Origin: Hydrogenothermaceae bacterium
Lineage (GTDB): Bacteria; Aquificota; Aquificia; Aquificales; Hydrogenothermaceae
NCBI GenBank assembly: GCA_015490675.1
Contig: WFXI01000082.1
Location: 1-6,243 of the forward strand
Length of the DNA stretch: 6,243 bases
Direction: 5' to 3'
The position numbers and the translations under genes were made by a program. Under the pieces are notes generated by a model. It had not been told where the DNA came from and did no database searches. It worked only from the letters and a program-made list of their open reading frames with translations. This document shows positions 1 to 5,804 of this stretch, piece after piece; positions within the stretch are counted from its first letter, which is position 1; each line of letters begins with the position of its first letter.

Positions 1-302
1 CAATAGACAAATCCCTAGAAAAAGCAGAAGAAGAATGGATAAGCAGAGAAGAACCAACACAAAAGCCACCAGCCGAAGAAGTAGCCCAAGAAACACAACC
101 AGAAGAAGATGCAGAAGAACAATTAAGACAAGAACTTATCCAAAAACTTAGGACAGAAATCAAACAAAAAGGATTAATTGCTCAAGCAAAAGAGCTTCTA
201 CAAACAAAATACAAAAAACAAAAACTAGACCAGCTCACACTTGAGGAATTAAGCAAGTTTTCAGTAGAGCTGATGCAAAACGGCTGGTCAGAGGATATAT
301 AA
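1..302 (+). CDS. C-terminal end of an unidentified charged phage protein (5' end outside window)
   Basis: The frame is open from the left edge (first full codon at 3) to TAA at 300-302, giving 99 residues with no start in view. The visible part opens with a Glu/Pro/Gln-rich, low-complexity acidic stretch (about residues 8-45). Probable amphipathic helices rich in Lys, Gln and Glu follow, and the protein ends in a motif reading LTLEELSKFSVELMQNGW. I do not recognise the family. In Mu-like gene orders the gene before the prohead protease is often a portal (DUF935) or a minor head protein, so one of these is possible by position only. Codon use matches the downstream genes, so it probably belongs to the same phage. 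A terminator directly after it makes it the last gene of its transcript. The frame is well supported; the function is unknown. Confidence 0.75.
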   Translation, partial: IDKSLEKAEEEWISREEPTQKPPAEEVAQETQPEEDAEEQLRQELIQKLRTEIKQKGLIAQAKELLQTKYKKQKLDQLTLEELSKFSVELMQNGWSEDI

Positions 303-357
303 GCAGTCCGAGCCTAGCCTCTATCCTCCCGTATCTTACCTCCCCGTCAGCCCTCCG
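303..357 (+). other. C-rich untranslated segment with three CCTCC motifs
   Basis: This stretch between the upstream stop codon and the terminator hairpin is strikingly C-rich and G-poor in an otherwise A+T-rich window. CCTCC occurs at 325-329, 339-343 and 352-356, so the copies are 13-14 bases apart. I find no open frame or tRNA-like fold. It is probably the 3' untranslated end of the upstream transcript. C-rich, G-poor RNA of this kind resembles Rho-loading sites, and CCUCC is also the complement of the GGAGG ribosome sites used throughout the window. Either role is inference. Confidence 0.4.
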
Positions 358-386
358 CCCCCTCAAATGATGAGGGGGATTTTTTT
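358..386 (+). terminator. Rho-independent terminator
   Basis: CCCCCTCA (358-365) pairs perfectly with TGAGGGGG (371-378), forming an 8-bp, mostly G:C stem with a 5-base loop. One A follows, then seven T (380-386). This is a textbook intrinsic terminator for the upstream gene. Its T tract runs into the 27-bp repeat that begins at 382, so termination of one transcript and the start signal for the next are back to back. This isolates the head operon from readthrough. Confidence 0.9.
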
Positions 387-436
387 ATTTTTGACATAAT
401 TGCTGGAATTTAAAAAAAACCTTCCCTAATCTAGAA
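382..436 (+). promoter_or_regulatory. Putative phage late promoter, copy 1 (before head operon)
   Basis: Positions 382-408 are identical to 5936-5962, and TAATCTAGAA at 427-436 recurs as TAATCTAAAA at 5981-5990, with exactly the same offset of 5554 bases. TTGACA at 391-396 looks like a -35 box, but nothing resembling -10 lies 17 bases after it. A spacing of 17 fits instead between TGGAAT (404-409) and TAATCT (427-432); CCTAAT at 425-430 is another -10 reading. I infer that TTTTTGACATAATTGC is an activator site abutting a weak -35, the design of the C-dependent late promoters of phage Mu, one of which (PI) also precedes the protease gene. Transcription would begin near 438 and leave a leader of about 25 bases containing GAGG. 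Confidence 0.6.
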
Positions 437-462
437 GAAAATCAAAAAATTTGAGGCTAAAA

Positions 463-1431
463 ATGCCAGATAATGAGTTTTTAAATGCTAATGAATATTT
501 GACAGCAAATACGAGCGAAACACTACAAAGCCTAAAAGAAGATGAAAATTTTTTGTATGTTCAAGGAATAGCCTTAACAGCCACACAAGTTGAAAGATTT
601 TACGGCACACTAAACATTTCACCTGAAGAACTACAAAAAGCAACCCCTACACTAATAGGAAAACCATTTTTAAAAGACCACGAGCAAAGCGTAGACAGCA
701 TTATCGGCAAAATAGAACAAGCACAATACGAAGATGGAAAAGCAATTATCACAGCAAAAATCCTAAAAAAAGGAAACGAAGCATTAATTGAAAAAATAAA
801 AGCAGGTTTAGCCACAAAACTATCTGCAGGTTTCAAAAGAAAACTACAGCTAGATGAAAAAAACGGCTGGTATGATGCGAAAGACATTGAATTTTTTGAA
901 GTATCTCTAGTTTGGCAAGGAGCAGATAAAAACGCAACCTTACTTGAAAAAAACTTTAAAAAGGAGGAATTACAAATGAGTGAAAAACTTACAATTGAAC
1001 AACTTTCAAAAGAAAAAGCCCAGCTAGAAGAAAAACTAGGCAAATTAAAAGCTGAAAATGAAAATTTAAAACAAGAAAATGAAATTTTAAAAACAGAAAT
1101 AGACAAACTTAAACAGCTTTCAAAACTTGGACAAGAATACATAGAAAATTTAAGAGCAGATGTAAAAAAATGGATAACCTTAGTAGAAGGAGAAAAAGCC
1201 GAAGGACTGCTTAAAATAGTAGAAACTGCAGAACTAGACCAGCTAAAAGCATTTAAAGAAGTTTACGAACCAAAAGCAAAAGAGCTACTACAAAACAAAG
1301 CACAGCAAACAGAAAAAGACCAATTTTCAGATATAGAAACACAAGGAGAAAAACTAAATAAACCTATTAATGAAATGACTTTAGAAGAACTAAAAGCCCT
1401 TGAAGAAAAATTTATGAAGGAGGTTAACTAA
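463..1431 (+). CDS. Prohead serine protease with C-terminal scaffold domain (Mu gpI-like)
   Basis: The protein has 322 residues from ATG 463, which is preceded by GAGG at 453-456. A TTG at 451 is in frame but lies on top of that ribosome site, so I reject it. Residues 1 to about 165 carry the pattern of HK97-type prohead proteases (peptidase S78/U35 group): His73 in KPFLKDHEQS, Ser121 in KLSAGFKRK, and EVSLV at 146-150 followed by a GADKNA segment. By family knowledge His and Ser are the catalytic pair, and the enzyme matures the prohead by cutting scaffold and capsid protein. Residues 172-220 form a strongly heptad-like Lys/Glu/Leu coiled coil, and the tail ends with a TLEELKALEEKFM helix, as expected of a scaffold. 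A second start lies inside (see 976). It is the first gene after the late promoter, and the capsid gene follows after 2 bases. Confidence 0.9.
   Translation: MPDNEFLNANEYLTANTSETLQSLKEDENFLYVQGIALTATQVERFYGTLNISPEELQKATPTLIGKPFLKDHEQSVDSIIGKIEQAQYEDGKAIITAKILKKGNEALIEKIKAGLATKLSAGFKRKLQLDEKNGWYDAKDIEFFEVSLVWQGADKNATLLEKNFKKEELQMSEKLTIEQLSKEKAQLEEKLGKLKAENENLKQENEILKTEIDKLKQLSKLGQEYIENLRADVKKWITLVEGEKAEGLLKIVETAELDQLKAFKEVYEPKAKELLQNKAQQTEKDQFSDIETQGEKLNKPINEMTLEELKALEEKFMKEVN
961..967 (+). promoter_or_regulatory. Internal ribosome binding site for the nested scaffold
   Basis: AAGGAGG sits inside the protease gene, 8 bases before the in-frame ATG at 976. It is a perfect Shine-Dalgarno sequence, as strong as those of the capsid (1417) and E (5561) genes. 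It lies exactly at the boundary between the protease domain and the coiled coil, where a separate scaffold would begin. Lys-Lys-Glu-Glu could be encoded many ways, so a perfect site here is unlikely to be chance. Confidence 0.8.
976..1431 (+). CDS. Nested in-frame scaffold protein (Mu gpZ / lambda Nu3 type)
   Basis: ATG 976 is Met172 of the protease and shares its frame and stop, giving a 151-residue product. The start follows a perfect AAGGAGG by 8 bases. The product lacks all protease motifs and keeps the coiled coil (roughly its residues 5-50), an acidic middle, and the C-terminal helix ending in EKFMKEVN. In lambda (C and Nu3) and Mu (I and Z) an internal start in the protease gene yields a free scaffold made in excess over the protease; I infer the same here. 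The scaffold would drive capsid assembly and then be degraded by the protease. No sequence feature proves that both products are made, but the ribosome site is strong evidence. Confidence 0.75.
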   Translation: MSEKLTIEQLSKEKAQLEEKLGKLKAENENLKQENEILKTEIDKLKQLSKLGQEYIENLRADVKKWITLVEGEKAEGLLKIVETAELDQLKAFKEVYEPKAKELLQNKAQQTEKDQFSDIETQGEKLNKPINEMTLEELKALEEKFMKEVN

Positions 1432-1433
1432 TT

Positions 1434-2324
1434 ATGCCAACAGTATCAGGAGCAACTAATCCAGAATTATTCCCAGCATATTACGAAAAAAAATTACTTG
1501 AAACAGTAAAAGCAAATTTAGTAGCCTTAGCATATGGACAAAGAAGACAAATTAAAAGAAACTCAGGAAGACAAGTAGTATTTACCAGATTTGAACCACT
1601 TCCAACTAACACCACTCCAATTACATTTCAGCCTACACCAGCAGATGGAAAAACAATTGCGACCCAGCAAATAACAGCAACCGTTGAAGAATACGGAGAC
1701 TTTATGGATTTAGACGAATTTTCAGAAATTACATCTTTTGTTCCATTAATTAACGAAGCAACAGATTTACTTGCATTTCAAGCAAAAGAAACATTAGAAG
1801 AACTTACAATTAAAGAGCTTACAACAGGTTTAAATGTTCAATTTGCAAACGGACAAACTTCAAGAGATGCACTTACAGCTACAGATAAACTCACAAAAGA
1901 TGAAATAAGAAAAGCAGTAAACACACTTAAGAAAAACTTCATTCCACCATTTAGCGATGGTTATTATGTTTGCTTTATCCATCCAGATAAAATGCTAGAA
2001 CTATTTTCTTCACAAGATTTACTAGAGCTTTCCTGGATGAATAGAGAAAGTTTTGAAAAAGGAGTAGTAGCCAAATTTGCAGGCGTAAAGTTTGTAGAAA
2101 CAACCAAAATGCCAATAGTTGCAAACGCTACAGGAGTTAATGTTTACCAAACTGTAATAGTTGGTCAAAATGCATACGGGCTTATAGATATAGATGGCAA
2201 CTCTATCCAAATGACATTTACCAACCTAGACAAACTAGGCAGAGTTAAAACTATCGGATGGAAAGCATACTTTACGGCAAAAAGACTTTATGAACCTGCA
2301 ATTTTAAGAATAGAAAGTGCATAA
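1434..2324 (+). CDS. Major capsid protein, N4-gp56 family (HK97 fold)
   Basis: The protein has 296 residues. ATG 1434 follows AAGGAGG (1417-1423), which lies in the last codons of the protease gene. Family landmarks appear in the expected order: an N-terminal YYEKKLLE helix (16-23), the AYGQRR segment (33-38), FEPLP (53-57), ITATVEEYGDF (80-90), TATDKLTKDEIRKAV (148-162), GYYVCFIHPD (176-185), AGVKFVETT (216-224), GQNAYGL (244-250), TIGWKAYFTAK (273-283) and a terminal RIES. This is the pattern of the N4-gp56 capsid family, a branch of the HK97 fold that forms the icosahedral shell. There is no long N-terminal delta region, consistent with a separate scaffold from the gene before it. I recognise the family from memory of its motifs and did not run a search. 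Confidence 0.9.
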   Translation: MPTVSGATNPELFPAYYEKKLLETVKANLVALAYGQRRQIKRNSGRQVVFTRFEPLPTNTTPITFQPTPADGKTIATQQITATVEEYGDFMDLDEFSEITSFVPLINEATDLLAFQAKETLEELTIKELTTGLNVQFANGQTSRDALTATDKLTKDEIRKAVNTLKKNFIPPFSDGYYVCFIHPDKMLELFSSQDLLELSWMNRESFEKGVVAKFAGVKFVETTKMPIVANATGVNVYQTVIVGQNAYGLIDIDGNSIQMTFTNLDKLGRVKTIGWKAYFTAKRLYEPAILRIESA

Positions 2325-2340
2325 AAAGGAGGAGTAGCAA

Positions 2341-2505
2341 ATGGCAAATAAAAAACAAGATGAAAAAATAAAAGTTTTTGTAAAAGAAGATACAGCAGTA
2401 TTTATAAACGGACAAAAAATAAAAGTAGAGAAAGGACAACAAGAACTAGAAAAACCAGTAGCCCAAATACTACTTGAGGCTAAAGTAGCTGAAGAGGTTA
2501 AATAA
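2341..2505 (+). CDS. Small conserved-position protein after the capsid gene (54 aa)
   Basis: ATG 2341 follows AAGGAGG (2326-2332) by 8 bases, and the frame runs to TAA 2503-2505. The product (starts MANKKQDEKIKVFV, ends AKVAEEVK) has 54 residues: a Lys/Glu-rich start, two probable beta strands around KVFVKEDTAVFINGQKIKV, then EKGQQELEKPVAQILLEA, a likely helix. Many tailed phages carry a tiny beta-rich protein at this site, with a pattern of strand, Gly turn, and 'A..LLEAG.A' ending. Its role is not known to me; a capsid accessory or a small head-closure factor are possibilities. The stop codon overlaps the next start (TAATG), so the two genes are probably translationally coupled. Confidence 0.8.
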   Translation: MANKKQDEKIKVFVKEDTAVFINGQKIKVEKGQQELEKPVAQILLEAKVAEEVK

Positions 2506-2804
2506 TGATTACAATAGACAGCTTCAGGGAGTTTTTTAACTTATATCCATCTGACCTAACACAGTCAGAATTTGACAGAGCTTATGAAGTAGCAAAACAA
2601 AGATATATAAATCTCCTTGAACTGTCTTCCTTTCCTACTTCTTTAAATGCAATACAAGAAGAGCTACTAATGCATCTTATTCTTTTAGAACTTTTAAAAA
2701 AATACAACTACCTAACAAGCGAAGACACACAAAAATTTTCTATAAACAAAGTATCCCAGCACATAGAGAGGCTAGTATGGATTATAAAGACCCAGAAAAG
2801 TTAG
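2505..2804 (+). CDS. Probable head completion / head-tail connector protein (all-helical, 99 aa)
   Basis: The start codon shares its A with the preceding stop (TAATG at 2503-2507), and a weak GAGG lies at 2494-2497. The 99 residues look wholly alpha-helical: SEFDRAYEVAKQRYINLL, then IQEELLMHLILLELLKKYN, then INKVSQHIERLVWIIK, separated by short turns. Size, fold prediction and place between capsid and a gpG-like gene fit the adaptor or connector slot (Mu gp36/DUF1320 or gp6-like proteins), which closes the portal side of the head. I see no diagnostic motif, so the call rests on position and helix pattern. It overlaps the next gene by 28 bases. Confidence 0.65.
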   Translation: MITIDSFREFFNLYPSDLTQSEFDRAYEVAKQRYINLLELSSFPTSLNAIQEELLMHLILLELLKKYNYLTSEDTQKFSINKVSQHIERLVWIIKTQKS

Positions 2805-3202
2805 CAAAAGCAATTGTAGACTGGCTTGAAGATGGGATAAAGATAGCATTAGAGCAGTCTGCAGAGTATGCCAAATCAAAAATAGCTTGGGAATTTAAAA
2901 CAGAAAGCGAAGCAACTGGCAAACCTTGGGAAGCTCTAGACAGCAAGTATTTAGAAAAAAAGATAAAACAAGGCTATTCAGAAAAAACACTTCATAGGAC
3001 AACTAGATTAAAAAGAAGCTTCTTTAAGAAAGTAGAAAAAGAAAAGGCAATTATAGGGACTCCAGTAAAATATGCAATTTTCCACGAAGAAGGAACTAAA
3101 AAAATGCCAGCAAGACCAATTTTAAAACCAATTTTAAAAGAGTTAGAAAAAGAATTTGGAGACATCCTAGAGGGTTCATTAAAAAAGGCAGGTAAAGAAT
3201 AA
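2777..3202 (+). CDS. Phage virion morphogenesis protein, Mu gpG / P2 gpS-like (neck/tail completion)
   Basis: ATG 2777 follows GAGAGG (2766-2771) by 5 bases and lies within the end of the previous gene (28-base overlap). The 141-residue product shows the family's order of motifs: GKPWEAL (48-54, the 'G.pW..L' motif), a Lys-rich linker, LHRTTRLKRSF (72-82, the position of the usual 'tG.L..S'), IIGTPVKYAIFHEEGT (92-107, the 'iG....YA.iHqfG' motif) and MPARPIL (110-116, the 'PaRPfL' motif). Proteins of this type (Phage_tail_S / HK97 gp10-like superfamily) act in joining heads to tails or in tail completion. The next start again overlaps the stop as TAATG. Confidence 0.85.
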   Translation: MDYKDPEKLAKAIVDWLEDGIKIALEQSAEYAKSKIAWEFKTESEATGKPWEALDSKYLEKKIKQGYSEKTLHRTTRLKRSFFKKVEKEKAIIGTPVKYAIFHEEGTKKMPARPILKPILKELEKEFGDILEGSLKKAGKE

Positions 3203-3615
3203 TGTTTATAGAAGTAGAACAGCAAATAAAACAAGCTTTAGAAGATGCATTTAAAGACTATCCAGAAATAAAAGACAACATACACCTAGCTATTGGAAAA
3301 GAGAATGTTATTAAAGAAAATCCAGTAAAACTACCAGCAATAAGAATTTTATTTATGCAAGCAAACTCAGCAGAAGAAAACGACATAACAGGGACAGAGT
3401 TTATAACAGAGCTTGAATATGCAGTTTTACTATTCTTTAGAAGTTTTAAAGATAAAACAGCTCAAAACATTTATACATACTTGCAAGTTATAAATGACGC
3501 ACTTAAAGGACTTAAAACCACAAAGGGTATTTTAAAACCAAAACAAATGAAACTTGAAATAGCAGATGGATTTTACCTTTATGCTTGTAGATTTTCAGTA
3601 GAAACAATAATTTAG
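3202..3615 (+). CDS. Gp37-like (DUF1834) probable tail terminator
   Basis: The start overlaps the preceding stop (TAATG at 3200-3204) with no good ribosome site of its own, so translation is probably coupled. The product has 137 residues: an N-terminal helix, LPAIRILF (44-51), a strand pair around TEFITELEYAVLLFFRS (65-81), a helix TAQNIYTYLQVINDALKGL (86-104), and a last strand LEIADGFYLYACRFSVE. The 'PA..v' strand, the central 'y.v.v..r' strand, the helix and the C-terminal strand follow the layout of Mu Gp37 and other tail terminators, which cap the tail at the head-proximal end. Position just upstream of the sheath agrees. Moderately sure. Confidence 0.7.
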   Translation: MFIEVEQQIKQALEDAFKDYPEIKDNIHLAIGKENVIKENPVKLPAIRILFMQANSAEENDITGTEFITELEYAVLLFFRSFKDKTAQNIYTYLQVINDALKGLKTTKGILKPKQMKLEIADGFYLYACRFSVETII

Positions 3616-3627
3616 GAGGATTGAAAA

Positions 3628-3885
3628 ATGGCAAAAAAAGAAGAAAAAACAATTTACATATATGCAGGAATATCTATTCCAGAACTTATGCTAAGACAAG
3701 GAAAAACTTATGACAAACTTCCTAAACTTCCAGAAGAATTCAAGTTTTTAAAAGAATATTTCGTCCCTATTAACGAATACCCAAAATTCAAACTAAAGCT
3801 AAACAAAGAAGAAAAATATAAAAAACTTTCTAAAGAAATTAGGGAGGCTCTAAAGGCTTACAAGAAAAAACAGGAGGTTAAATAG
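3628..3885 (+). CDS. Unidentified small basic protein in the Mu gp38 slot (85 aa)
   Basis: ATG 3628 follows AGGAGG (3614-3619), which overlaps the previous stop codon. The 85 residues are highly basic: a short strand KTIYIYAGISIPELML, a turn with RQGKTYDKLP, an aromatic segment EEFKFLKEYFVPI, and a Lys-rich helical tail from about residue 60. I do not recognise the family. In Mu the gene between the terminator gp37 and the sheath is gp38 (DUF2635), a small protein of unknown role, so this may be its counterpart by position, but I see no clear motif match. Its stop lies 2 bases before the sheath start, and its final codons carry the sheath's AGGAGG. Confidence 0.75.
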   Translation: MAKKEEKTIYIYAGISIPELMLRQGKTYDKLPKLPEEFKFLKEYFVPINEYPKFKLKLNKEEKYKKLSKEIREALKAYKKKQEVK

Positions 3886-3887
3886 AA

Positions 3888-5024
3888 ATGGCACAGTTTG
3901 CAGGAGTAGAAAGCTTTACAATACCTACATCATTAATTCCACCTGTTAGAGTAAAAAACCCAGTTGTAGCAATAGGAACTTCTGTTAATACAGTAGCAGA
4001 GCCTAAGTTAATATTTTCATTTGATGAGTATGTAAACAAATTTGGATATGATGGAGATTATACAAGGCATACTTTAGACGAAGTAGCAGATGTAGCTTTT
4101 AAACAATATAAAGTATCTCCAGTAATCTTTATATCAGTTGGCACAGATGCAACAGATACAGTTAATATAACATCTACAACAATAATAAATGCTATATCCC
4201 AATGGATAGACCAGTTATTTTTCTTGTTTAGATTAATTCCATCAACTTTAATAGCTCCAAAATTTTCTCAAGATGTATCTGTAGCAATAGCAATGGCAGG
4301 AGCTATGGCAAGGATTAGCTCAATATTTGAAGGAATGGCAATAGCAGATATACCTGATACAGTAGCTATATCGGATGTGCCAAATTACAAAAATACAAAC
4401 AATCTTACAGATGATAACTTACTTTTAACTTATCCTTCAGTATCTTTTGATAATAAAACTCAAAACCTATCTACACATATAGCATTCCAACAACAGCTAA
4501 TAGATAGTAAAAACGGAGATATTCCATATCAAGTAGCATCAAACCAAAGGCTAATGATAGATAAAGCATCTAAAACACTAACACTTGATGAAGCAAACTA
4601 TTTAAGAAGCAACGGAATTATTACAGCTCTAAACTTTATCGGCGGTTTTACATCTTGGGGAGATAGAACCTCTGTCTATCCAGCAAACACTGACCCAGTT
4701 TTTGCACAAATACCAGTAAAGAGAATGTTTAATTACTTAAATGAAGTTTTAATTAGAACATACTGGGCAAAGGTAGACCAACCTTTAAACTACAGACTTT
4801 TAAAAACAGTTAGAGATAGTGTTAACACTATGCTTGATGGATGGAAAAATAGAGAAATAATAGCGGGGGGTAGATGTGAGATACTTGAAAATGAAAATCC
4901 AATAACAGACCTAATGGATGGAATAGTAAGGCTTCATATCTTTTGGGCACCACCTTCAGCAACAAGAAAGTTAGAGTTTTTCCAAGAATACGATGTTAAT
5001 TACATTAAAACACTATTTCAATAA
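3888..5024 (+). CDS. FI: Contractile tail sheath protein, P2 FI type
   Basis: The 378-residue product starts at ATG 3888, 10 bases after AGGAGG (3872-3877). The N-terminal part has the sheath signature of a segment promising a new virion component (VVAIGTSVN, 26-34), a Phe-Gly pair (52-53) and a strand VSPVIFISVG (76-85). The conserved C-terminal core is clear: a Leu-rich NGIITALNF strand (242-250), SWGDRTS (256-262, the 'WGNRT' motif), KRMFNYLNEVL (278-288), IIAGGRCEIL (324-333, the 'l.GG.c' motif) and WAPPSATRKLEFF (353-365). Length is close to P2 FI (396). Sheath subunits form the outer tail layer that contracts to drive the tube through the host envelope. Tube and chaperone genes follow. 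A G6 run at 4865-4870 is in frame and encodes the expected Gly-Gly, so it is not a frameshift. Confidence 0.93.
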   Translation: MAQFAGVESFTIPTSLIPPVRVKNPVVAIGTSVNTVAEPKLIFSFDEYVNKFGYDGDYTRHTLDEVADVAFKQYKVSPVIFISVGTDATDTVNITSTTIINAISQWIDQLFFLFRLIPSTLIAPKFSQDVSVAIAMAGAMARISSIFEGMAIADIPDTVAISDVPNYKNTNNLTDDNLLLTYPSVSFDNKTQNLSTHIAFQQQLIDSKNGDIPYQVASNQRLMIDKASKTLTLDEANYLRSNGIITALNFIGGFTSWGDRTSVYPANTDPVFAQIPVKRMFNYLNEVLIRTYWAKVDQPLNYRLLKTVRDSVNTMLDGWKNREIIAGGRCEILENENPITDLMDGIVRLHIFWAPPSATRKLEFFQEYDVNYIKTLFQ

Positions 5025-5040
5025 TTAGGAGGATTAAAAA

Positions 5041-5559
5041 ATGGCAGATATACCAGTAAAACTTGCTAATGCAACAGTATATTTTGAAAATCAAGAGCTT
5101 CTTGGGATAGCAGATGTAGAACTTCCAAAAGTGGAATTTGACACAGAAAGTTTAAAAGGGCTTGGAATAGCAGGGGAAATAGAAGTTCCAAATCCAGCAT
5201 ACATAAAACCAATGAATGCAAAGCTCAAATTCAACACTACAACAAAAGCATTTGCAAAACTATCAGAGCCAAAAGCACAAGAAATAGAAATATACGGAGC
5301 TACACAATTTAAAGATAACTCAACAAAAGAAATAAAATACGGACAAGTAAGAGCATATCTAAAAGCGACAGCAAAAGTAATGAATGCAGGTAAAACAGAA
5401 GCAGGTAAAACAATGGATGCAGAAGTAGAACTAACTGTTTATGTTTACAAACTTGAGATAGACGGACAAATGGTATACGAAGTAGACCCAGAAAACTTTG
5501 TATTAAACATAAATGGAGCTGATTATCTTCAAGAAGTAAGAACAGCACTTGGAAAATAA
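5041..5559 (+). CDS. FII: Tail tube protein, P2 FII type
   Basis: The 172-residue product has the same length as P2 FII. ATG 5041 follows AGGAGG (5027-5032) by 8 bases. Motifs of the family appear in order: LANATVYF (8-15), VELPKVEF (26-33, the 'vtLPkl' motif), GLGIAGEIEVP (40-50, the 'raGM.G...v' motif), a central set of strands, and the C-terminal stretch AEVELTVYVYKLEIDG (127-142), VYEVDPENFVLNINGADYL (145-163), where FII proteins have 'Y..l..dG.e..eID..n...ivNG.D'. It stacks as hexameric rings to form the inner tube. The leader sequence closely resembles that of the gene at 3628 (AATTTAGGAGGATT versus AATTAGGAGGATT), suggesting matched translation signals. Confidence 0.93.
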   Translation: MADIPVKLANATVYFENQELLGIADVELPKVEFDTESLKGLGIAGEIEVPNPAYIKPMNAKLKFNTTTKAFAKLSEPKAQEIEIYGATQFKDNSTKEIKYGQVRAYLKATAKVMNAGKTEAGKTMDAEVELTVYVYKLEIDGQMVYEVDPENFVLNINGADYLQEVRTALGK

Positions 5560-5573
5560 AAAGGAGGTAAACA

Positions 5574-5804
5574 ATGAAAAAAATAAAACTAAAATATCCT
5601 CTTGAAAACCTAACAGAAATAACCTTAAGAAGACCAAAGGTAAAAGATTTGTTAGAGGTAGACCAGCTTCAAGGCTTGCCAGAAGCCGAAAAAGAACTTT
5701 TAATGTTTGAAAAACTAACAGGGATATCAAAAGAAATCCTAAAGGAGCTAGATATATACGATTACTCGCAACTACAAAAGGCATATCAATCTTTTTTATC
5801 CTAG
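5574..5804 (+). CDS. E: Tail assembly chaperone E (zero-frame product)
   Basis: ATG 5574 follows AAGGAGG (5561-5567) by 6 bases; the frame ends at TAG 5802-5804 after 76 residues. ITLRRPKVKDLL (16-27) is the characteristic 'v.LR.Pt..Dl' opening of the P2 gpE / Mu gp41 tail assembly chaperones (Phage_TAC families), and EKELLMFEKLTGISKEILKELDIYDYSQLQ (39-68) matches the usual helix set with 'ltgi....l..ld..D...l'. In P2 this protein and its frameshifted longer form assist assembly of the tube around the tape measure and are absent from the virion. The slippery heptamer for the longer form lies just before the stop. Confidence 0.9.
   Translation: MKKIKLKYPLENLTEITLRRPKVKDLLEVDQLQGLPEAEKELLMFEKLTGISKEILKELDIYDYSQLQKAYQSFLS

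Noticed and set aside
303..357. Possible tRNA or attachment site in the G+C-richer island
   Set aside because: There is no acceptor stem, no GTTCGA-like T arm and no repeat of the island elsewhere in the window.
389..404. Sigma-54 promoter suggested by TTGCT in the repeat
   Set aside because: The -24 element needs GG twelve bases before the GC; the sequence there is TTTTGAC, so the key GG is absent in both copies.
391..419. A normal sigma-70 promoter using TTGACA as the -35
   Set aside because: Bases 17 further on are all A in copy 1 and AACACA in copy 2, so no -10 element is present in either copy at usual spacing.
451..462. TTG at 451 as the start of the protease gene
   Set aside because: The TTG overlaps the only ribosome site (GAGG 453-456), whereas ATG 463 is correctly spaced after it.
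600..1142. Minus-strand open frame opposite the protease
   Set aside because: Its Ser/Phe-rich translation mirrors the Lys/Glu-rich coiled coil on the plus strand; no ribosome site or family motif is seen.
4865..4870. G6 run in the sheath gene as a possible frameshift
   Set aside because: The frame stays open and the codons give the Ala-Gly-Gly expected at this point in P2-type sheath proteins.
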